From Planctomycetota bacterium (GTDB lineage Bacteria > Planctomycetota > Planctomycetia > Gemmatales > Gemmataceae): a DNA stretch of 45,384 bases. The stretch lies in assembly GCA_021807595.1 (NCBI GenBank), contig JAKBCS010000019.1, positions 4,792 to 50,175 of the forward strand, in the 5' to 3' direction. A program made the position numbers and the translations under genes. The notes beneath the pieces were generated by a model. That model did no database searches, was not told where the DNA came from, and saw nothing but the letters and a program-made list of their open reading frames with translations. Below are positions 41,257-45,384 of this stretch, in pieces (position 1 is the stretch's first letter; each line of letters opens with the position of its first letter).

Positions 41257-42383
41257 ACGTTCGTTCGTTGAATCGGGACATGAAAGCGCGGCGAGAGACG
41301 AAGTGCGATCGGGAGGAAGGTCTGCGCGATCTCTTGGCGCTCCATTTTCACCCCGAATTGGGCAGCGAATACTGGCTGCGGCGTCAAGAAAACCTCGGCT
41401 GGGATGTCTGCGACCGCGTGCGGACGCTCGACGATCTTTGGCTGCTCGGTCCCACGCCGTTGCCCGACCTGCGCGGCCATCCGCTGCGGACGTTCGTCCC
41501 CCGCGCTTTGCATCGACAAATGCCGCGCTTCGTCCTCGGCGAAACGGCTGGTACGAGCGGCGCGCCGCTGACGACGGCCTATCGAGACGACGAGTTTCAA
41601 GCGGCCTTCATCGATCCGTTTCTGCGCGTGGCCGAGGTGACGGGCTTTCCCCAAGCCGAACCGTGGTTGTGGGTCGGGCCTTCCGGGCCGCACATCATTG
41701 GCAAAGTGGTGCGCGAGTTGGCGAGACAGACGGGCAGCATGGACCCTTTTAGCGTCGATTTCGATCCGCGATGGGCGAAAAAGCTGGCCGAGGGATCGCT
41801 GGCGCGGCAAAGGTATCTCGATCACGTCACCGATCAGGCATTGGACCTCTTGAACCGAGAGGAGATCGGCGTGCTGTTCATCACGCCGCCGGCATTGGCC
41901 GCGCTGACAACGCGACTGACCGACCGCCAGCGCGAAGCGATCCACGGAATTCATTACGGCGGCATGAGTCTGACGGCTGAGACGGTCAATGGGTTTCGCG
42001 CCGCCTATCCCAACGCCGTCCATTTGGCCGGCTACGGCAACACGCTGTTCGGCGTGGTCATGGAAATGGCCGACACGCCGCGATCGAGCATCGATTATTT
42101 CCCCATGGCCGAGCGGCTCCAATTCCGCGTCGTCGAATGGTCCGACGATGAAAAGTCGCCGGGCGTTTGGCCGCCTCGCCCCATGCGGCGCGGCGAGAAG
42201 GGCCGCGTTTTGTTTCATCGCCTGGACGAGAGTTGTTTGTTGGTTGGCGCGGTGGAACGCGACGAGGCGGAGCGCATCGAACCGAGTGCCGAGGCGCTGG
42301 CGCTGGGATGCCGGGCGGATGGCCTGCGCAATCCACAACCGCCCGCGCCGTTGGCCGGTCGCTTGCAATTAGGGCTTTATTAG
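41253..42383 (+). CDS. Adenylate-forming enzyme, PaaK/F390-synthetase-like
   Basis: A 376-residue protein resembling the N-terminal large domain of phenylacetate-CoA ligase and coenzyme F390 synthetases. The AMP-binding P-loop-like motif reads GETAGTSGAPLTTAY (residues 96-110), where relatives have a TSGTTG-like loop. Later LAGYGNTLFGVVMEM corresponds to the YGxTE region, with Asn-Thr-Leu replacing Thr-Glu. The C-terminal small domain with the catalytic lysine appears absent or reduced, since the protein ends soon after GRVLFHRLDESCLLVG. It could be an adenylate-only or inactive form. It starts within the previous stop (ATGA) and lies in the same operon. Confidence 0.75.
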   Translation: MNVRSLNRDMKARRETKCDREEGLRDLLALHFHPELGSEYWLRRQENLGWDVCDRVRTLDDLWLLGPTPLPDLRGHPLRTFVPRALHRQMPRFVLGETAGTSGAPLTTAYRDDEFQAAFIDPFLRVAEVTGFPQAEPWLWVGPSGPHIIGKVVRELARQTGSMDPFSVDFDPRWAKKLAEGSLARQRYLDHVTDQALDLLNREEIGVLFITPPALAALTTRLTDRQREAIHGIHYGGMSLTAETVNGFRAAYPNAVHLAGYGNTLFGVVMEMADTPRSSIDYFPMAERLQFRVVEWSDDEKSPGVWPPRPMRRGEKGRVLFHRLDESCLLVGAVERDEAERIEPSAEALALGCRADGLRNPQPPAPLAGRLQLGLY

Positions 42384-42417
42384 GGCGAATCGAGTCGCCG
42401 ATCGGAAGGAGCAAGGC

Positions 42418-43302
42418 ATGGAAGCTGTGAAACGTTTGCGCATCGCTTACACGCCCGATAGCGACGACGCCTTTTATTACGACGGGCTGGAGACCGGACA
42501 AGTCGCTCTGCCCGGCTACGAACTGGAATTCTATCGGCAGCCGATGAGCGTTCTCAATCGCGCCGCCCTGCACGGCGAGTACGACATTAGCGCCATTTCC
42601 TCTGTCGTTTATCCTCGTATTGCGCGCCGCTATGCGATTCTCAGCGTCGGAACCAGCGTCGGCCGCGGCTATGGGCCGGTTTTGGTGGGCCGCGAGCCGA
42701 ACACCTTGGCAGAGCTGGCGGGTAAACCGGTCGGCGTCGGCGGAATTCCGACCACGGGATGGTTTCTCTTGCGCCTCCTTTGCCCGCAAGCGGTGCCCAT
42801 CGAGATGCCGTTCGACCGCATCGCCGACGCCGTTGCCGCCGGTGAACTGGAAGCCGGCGTAATGATTCACGAAGAACTCCTGTATTATCCGCGTCTGGGC
42901 TTGCATCGCATCGTCGATCTGGGGGCGGAGTGGTGCCGTCTCTACGGGTTGCCGTTGCCCGTTGGACTGAACGTGATTCGCCGCGATCTCGGCGCGACGG
43001 CCATGCAGCATCTTTGCACCGTCCTGCGCCGCAGCCTACGGCACGGTTTGGACCACCCGCGCGAGGCGCTGGCGCGAGTCTGTCGTTTCGGACGCGGCGA
43101 GGACGGACAATGCACGGATCAATTCGTGTCGATGTTCGCCAACGAAGACTCGGTCTGCATGCCCCACGACGTGCGCAAGGCACTCCGCGTTCTGTTCGCG
43201 CAAGTCGTCGATTTGGAGTTGGGCCAATCTCCGCCTATTTTAGACATTGTGGAGGGTATAAAAGACGTTACACCCGCCTACGAAGTTCTGCAGGCGGCAT
43301 GA
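42418..43302 (+). CDS. mqnD: MqnD-like protein (1,4-dihydroxy-6-naphthoate synthase family)
   Basis: A 294-residue protein with the periplasmic-binding-like fold of MqnA/MqnD. Matches to MqnD include IAYTPDSDDAFYYDGL (in place of SPCPNDTF), EYDISAISSVVYPRIARRYAIL, GRGYGPVLVG, AGVMIHEELLYYPRLGL and LPLPVGLNVIRRDL. MqnD converts cyclic dehypoxanthinyl futalosine to dihydroxynaphthoate in the futalosine menaquinone route. GGAAGGAG lies upstream of the ATG. Because its neighbours are not the usual mqn genes, a related reaction in a different pathway is possible; I hold the exact assignment loosely. Confidence 0.65.
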   Translation: MEAVKRLRIAYTPDSDDAFYYDGLETGQVALPGYELEFYRQPMSVLNRAALHGEYDISAISSVVYPRIARRYAILSVGTSVGRGYGPVLVGREPNTLAELAGKPVGVGGIPTTGWFLLRLLCPQAVPIEMPFDRIADAVAAGELEAGVMIHEELLYYPRLGLHRIVDLGAEWCRLYGLPLPVGLNVIRRDLGATAMQHLCTVLRRSLRHGLDHPREALARVCRFGRGEDGQCTDQFVSMFANEDSVCMPHDVRKALRVLFAQVVDLELGQSPPILDIVEGIKDVTPAYEVLQAA

Positions 43303-43373
43303 GGCTCAAGCGGCGCGCTCTCCACGAAGAGCTTTCGTATGGATTCGGTCACTAAGGCTCGAAGAGAAGTGTT

Positions 43374-44495
43374 ATGATCTGCAAGTCTTCGAGAGTTTTT
43401 TGGGTTCGGTGGCTGGCCCTTTCGTGTCTCCTCATCGAGGCTGGCTGCGATCATACGGCGGGCTTCCTCCGCTCCCCATCGACGGCAGCGACGGCAGCCG
43501 CGGCCGATCCTCCGCCGGACGATCCACCTCCCGAAAAAGCCCAGGGGAACGATTCGCTTCGGACGGGGAGCGATTCGCTTCTGACGGGGAGCGACACGCT
43601 TCCCCCGCCGCACGTTGACCAATCGGCACAGTCCGACGCTCCGCCGGGAGAGGCATCCCCCCCCGCGAACGCTCCGCTCTTTGCCCCGCCTCAACTGGCT
43701 GCTTCACCTCCGTTGAAGCCCGGCTCGGTTGCCTCCGATCCGGTGTCTTCCGTCTGGGGTATCATCGGACTGGAAGGTTTTCCTTACGGTCAAACCATCG
43801 CCTCCAACGGGGTCGAGTACAATCAACTCTTTTCGTTGGGCTTGGATTTCAACATCTGGCTTTGGCGCGCCCAGCGCGTTTATGGGTTCGCCGATTCGAC
43901 CTTTTGGGGGCAGAAAGCCGCGCCGGGCATCACCAATCCCAAGCAGGGCATGTTCGACTTCAGCAAGCGCGAATTCGATTTGAACATCGGCGCGGCTTGG
44001 AATTACTACGGCAATTGGGAATTGCGCACCTTTGCCTATTCGTTCAACAATCTCAATCGCGGCGACTCGCAGGTCAGCCCGCAAGGATTCAACGACGGCG
44101 TCGGCCTGGAAAACCGCTACTATTTGAATCCCACCTACGCCGACCTCGGTACGCCCGCTTTCGATAAGGCGCGAGCCACCTTCCTCAGTTTCGGCTACTA
44201 TCCGACCAAGAGCATGGTCGACGGCAGCGGCGCTCAGTTCAAGCCCGGTGCGTTCCTCCGCAGCTATCTTATTTGGGAATTATACGGTCCTAAATGTTAT
44301 CTATATACCGACGACACGTTTCTCACCGACAAAGGGATGCGGCCCGCGCTGTTCACCACCGATACCGGCATCGCCTATCGTCCGTTCGACAAGCTGCCGC
44401 GCGTCGAGTTCCGCCTGGGAACGCAGGACATCATCGACTTGCTCAATACCGATGTGGAGACCAGCGTCTACGTCGCCGTCCGTTGGATCTTCTGA
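43374..44495 (+). CDS. Lipoprotein with barrel-like domain
   Basis: A 373-residue exported protein. The leader ends in LLIEAGC, with the probable lipidated Cys at residue 25. Residues 33-115 are a low-complexity Pro/Ala/Ser linker containing three 7-residue repeats (GNDSLRT, GSDSLLT, GSDTLPP). From about residue 120 the sequence alternates aromatic and polar residues (FSLGLDFNIWLWRAQRVYGFADSTF, EFDLNIGAAWNYYGNWELRTFAYSF) and ends VETSVYVAVRWIF, with a terminal aromatic as in outer-membrane beta-barrel proteins. A barrel or adhesin role is plausible; no family recognised. Confidence 0.72.
   Translation: MICKSSRVFWVRWLALSCLLIEAGCDHTAGFLRSPSTAATAAAADPPPDDPPPEKAQGNDSLRTGSDSLLTGSDTLPPPHVDQSAQSDAPPGEASPPANAPLFAPPQLAASPPLKPGSVASDPVSSVWGIIGLEGFPYGQTIASNGVEYNQLFSLGLDFNIWLWRAQRVYGFADSTFWGQKAAPGITNPKQGMFDFSKREFDLNIGAAWNYYGNWELRTFAYSFNNLNRGDSQVSPQGFNDGVGLENRYYLNPTYADLGTPAFDKARATFLSFGYYPTKSMVDGSGAQFKPGAFLRSYLIWELYGPKCYLYTDDTFLTDKGMRPALFTTDTGIAYRPFDKLPRVEFRLGTQDIIDLLNTDVETSVYVAVRWIF
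43544..43606 (+). repeat. Three tandem 21-bp repeats within the lipoprotein gene
   Basis: Units 43544-43564, 43565-43585 and 43586-43606 begin GGGGA(A/G)CGA and differ at a few positions; each encodes seven residues (GNDSLRT, GSDSLLT, GSDTLPP) in the disordered linker. In-frame units can expand or contract without disrupting the protein. Confidence 0.7.
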
Positions 44496-44516
44496 TTGCT
44501 CCACCCGAGGATACCC

Positions 44517-45384
44517 ATGCAAGACGGTCCTCCCGCGATCGGTGCCGCACCAACGCTCGCCTCCGGACGGCGACGGCGTACCCGTCCGTGGCGGCGGATC
44601 GCGGCTTGGGGATTGCTTTGGATTGTCGCGGTCCAAGGGTTCGTCGTGCTGTATTTGGAATGCTTCCATTCGGAGTTTCTCGATCCGAAATATGGCTGCC
44701 GCGCGGTTGCTCTCCGCGAACAACGCCGGCAACGAGCCGATCGCCCTCTGCTGTTGGCGTTGGGTTCGTCGCGGACCGAGCAAGGGTTTCGTCCGAGTCT
44801 GTTGCAACCGAGCGGCCCGATGTTTTACAACCTGGGGCGCGGCGGCAGCAGCCCGTTGCTCTATCTTTTGACGTTGCGGCGACTGTTGGCCGACGGCGTG
44901 CGCCCCGATGGGTTGCTCGTGGAGATCTTTCCCCCCGCGCTCGTGGAGGGCGAGGAAAGCGCCGTCGTTTACAAACCCACGCTGCGCGATTGGCCGCTGC
45001 TGCGCCGCTATCCGATCCACGCTCGAACCTGGACCTTCTGGTTGCAGGATCGCCTGTTGCTCTGGTACAAGTATCGAAGTGGATTTCTGGCCTCGTTGGC
45101 TCCAGGGTTGTTGCCGGCGCAAGCTCGGTGGGGCGAGAATCTATGGGATTATCGCGGCGGCGAATGGCGGGCCGTGGGCGATTGGATTTCGCCTTTGGAA
45201 CGGCGGCGGTTGACGGACGATGCGCGACGCCGTTACGCGCATTCTCTAAGACATTTTCAACTCGACGCCGATGCCGACCGCGCCCTCCGCGAATTGTTGG
45301 ATACTTGCCGCACTCAGGACATTGCCGTCGTTTTGTTTCTCATGCCCGAGTCCGACGAGTTTCGCGCCTGGTATTCCCCCGAAG
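44517..45384 (+). CDS. Membrane-anchored SGNH-like/DUF1574-like protein (partial)
   Basis: The frame is open from the ATG at 44517 to the window end (289 codons), so the C-terminus is missing. GAGG six bases before the ATG supports the start. After a basic N-terminus (GRRRRTRPWRRIAAW) there is one membrane helix (GLLWIVAVQGFVVLYLE), then LLLALGSSRTEQGFRPSLL, which resembles the SGNH-type nucleophile region (GSSR), and FYNLGRGGSSPLLYLLTLRRLL, as in DUF1574/AlgX-like proteins. A role in polysaccharide acylation is a family-based guess. It starts 21 bp after the lipoprotein stop. Confidence 0.75.
   Translation, partial: MQDGPPAIGAAPTLASGRRRRTRPWRRIAAWGLLWIVAVQGFVVLYLECFHSEFLDPKYGCRAVALREQRRQRADRPLLLALGSSRTEQGFRPSLLQPSGPMFYNLGRGGSSPLLYLLTLRRLLADGVRPDGLLVEIFPPALVEGEESAVVYKPTLRDWPLLRRYPIHARTWTFWLQDRLLLWYKYRSGFLASLAPGLLPAQARWGENLWDYRGGEWRAVGDWISPLERRRLTDDARRRYAHSLRHFQLDADADRALRELLDTCRTQDIAVVLFLMPESDEFRAWYSPE

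Noticed and set aside
41184-42368. Long open frame (394 codons) on the minus strand
   Set aside because: It is antisense to the adenylate-forming enzyme; no motif or ribosome site.
1-45384. CRISPR array, tRNA or rRNA genes
   Set aside because: Reading by eye found no regularly spaced direct repeats, no cloverleaf with a GGTTCGA-type arm, and no rRNA-like sequence; a dedicated search would be needed to exclude a diverged tRNA.

Overview
The window looks like chromosomal DNA of a planctomycete, most likely Gemmataceae or a close relative. This rests on the high GC content, a Planctomycete-type single-haem cytochrome c, a DUF4058 protein, many small secreted or lipoprotein genes without recognisable families, strong purine-rich Shine-Dalgarno sites, and dispersed GC-rich palindromes between and inside genes. 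The genus is an inference; there is no rRNA, tRNA or marker gene to fix it.

Layout. 1-2.4 kb: NatA/NatB-type ABC exporter followed by a remnant of an ATPase gene. 2.5-10.1 kb: two overlapping small secreted proteins, an enolase-superfamily enzyme, an amino-acid permease with an unusual insert, D-aminoacyl-tRNA deacylase (dtd), a small conserved-looking protein, an FAD oxidoreductase, and two secreted Pro/Tyr-rich proteins sharing a C-terminal motif. 10.3-17.1 kb: a GH38-like protein and a large Dna2-like iron-sulfur nuclease/helicase. 17.4-20 kb: a TauE/SafE transporter and a membrane protein that carries an in-frame palindromic insertion. 20.0-21.9 kb: a two-gene operon of an SPFH/slipin-like protein and a retron-like reverse transcriptase, preceded by a structured 163-bp segment bounded by 14-bp inverted repeats. 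This is the best candidate here for an undescribed system. 22.0-23.9 kb: a DUF4058 protein, a small protein with a truncated partner, and about 750 bp of degenerate sequence. 23.9-28.5 kb: an FtsX-type permease with its ATPase and a lipoprotein. 28.6-32.4 kb: csrA, an OmpR-type regulator and a histidine kinase in one tight operon, then a BASS-family transporter. 32.8-38.1 kb: a cytochrome c, a cytidylate-kinase-like protein, and two ATPase/permease pairs in one operon. 38.4-45.4 kb: a secreted thioredoxin-like protein; a four-gene operon (thioester-reductase-like SDR fused to SCP2, alpha/beta hydrolase, adenylate-forming enzyme, MqnD-like protein); a lipoprotein with a barrel-like domain; and a membrane-anchored SGNH-like protein cut by the window end.

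Most genes sit in short operons with 1-4 bp stop/start overlaps, which supports the start choices given. All functions are read from motifs by eye; no database search was possible. No tRNA, rRNA, CRISPR array, complete insertion sequence or replication origin was recognised.
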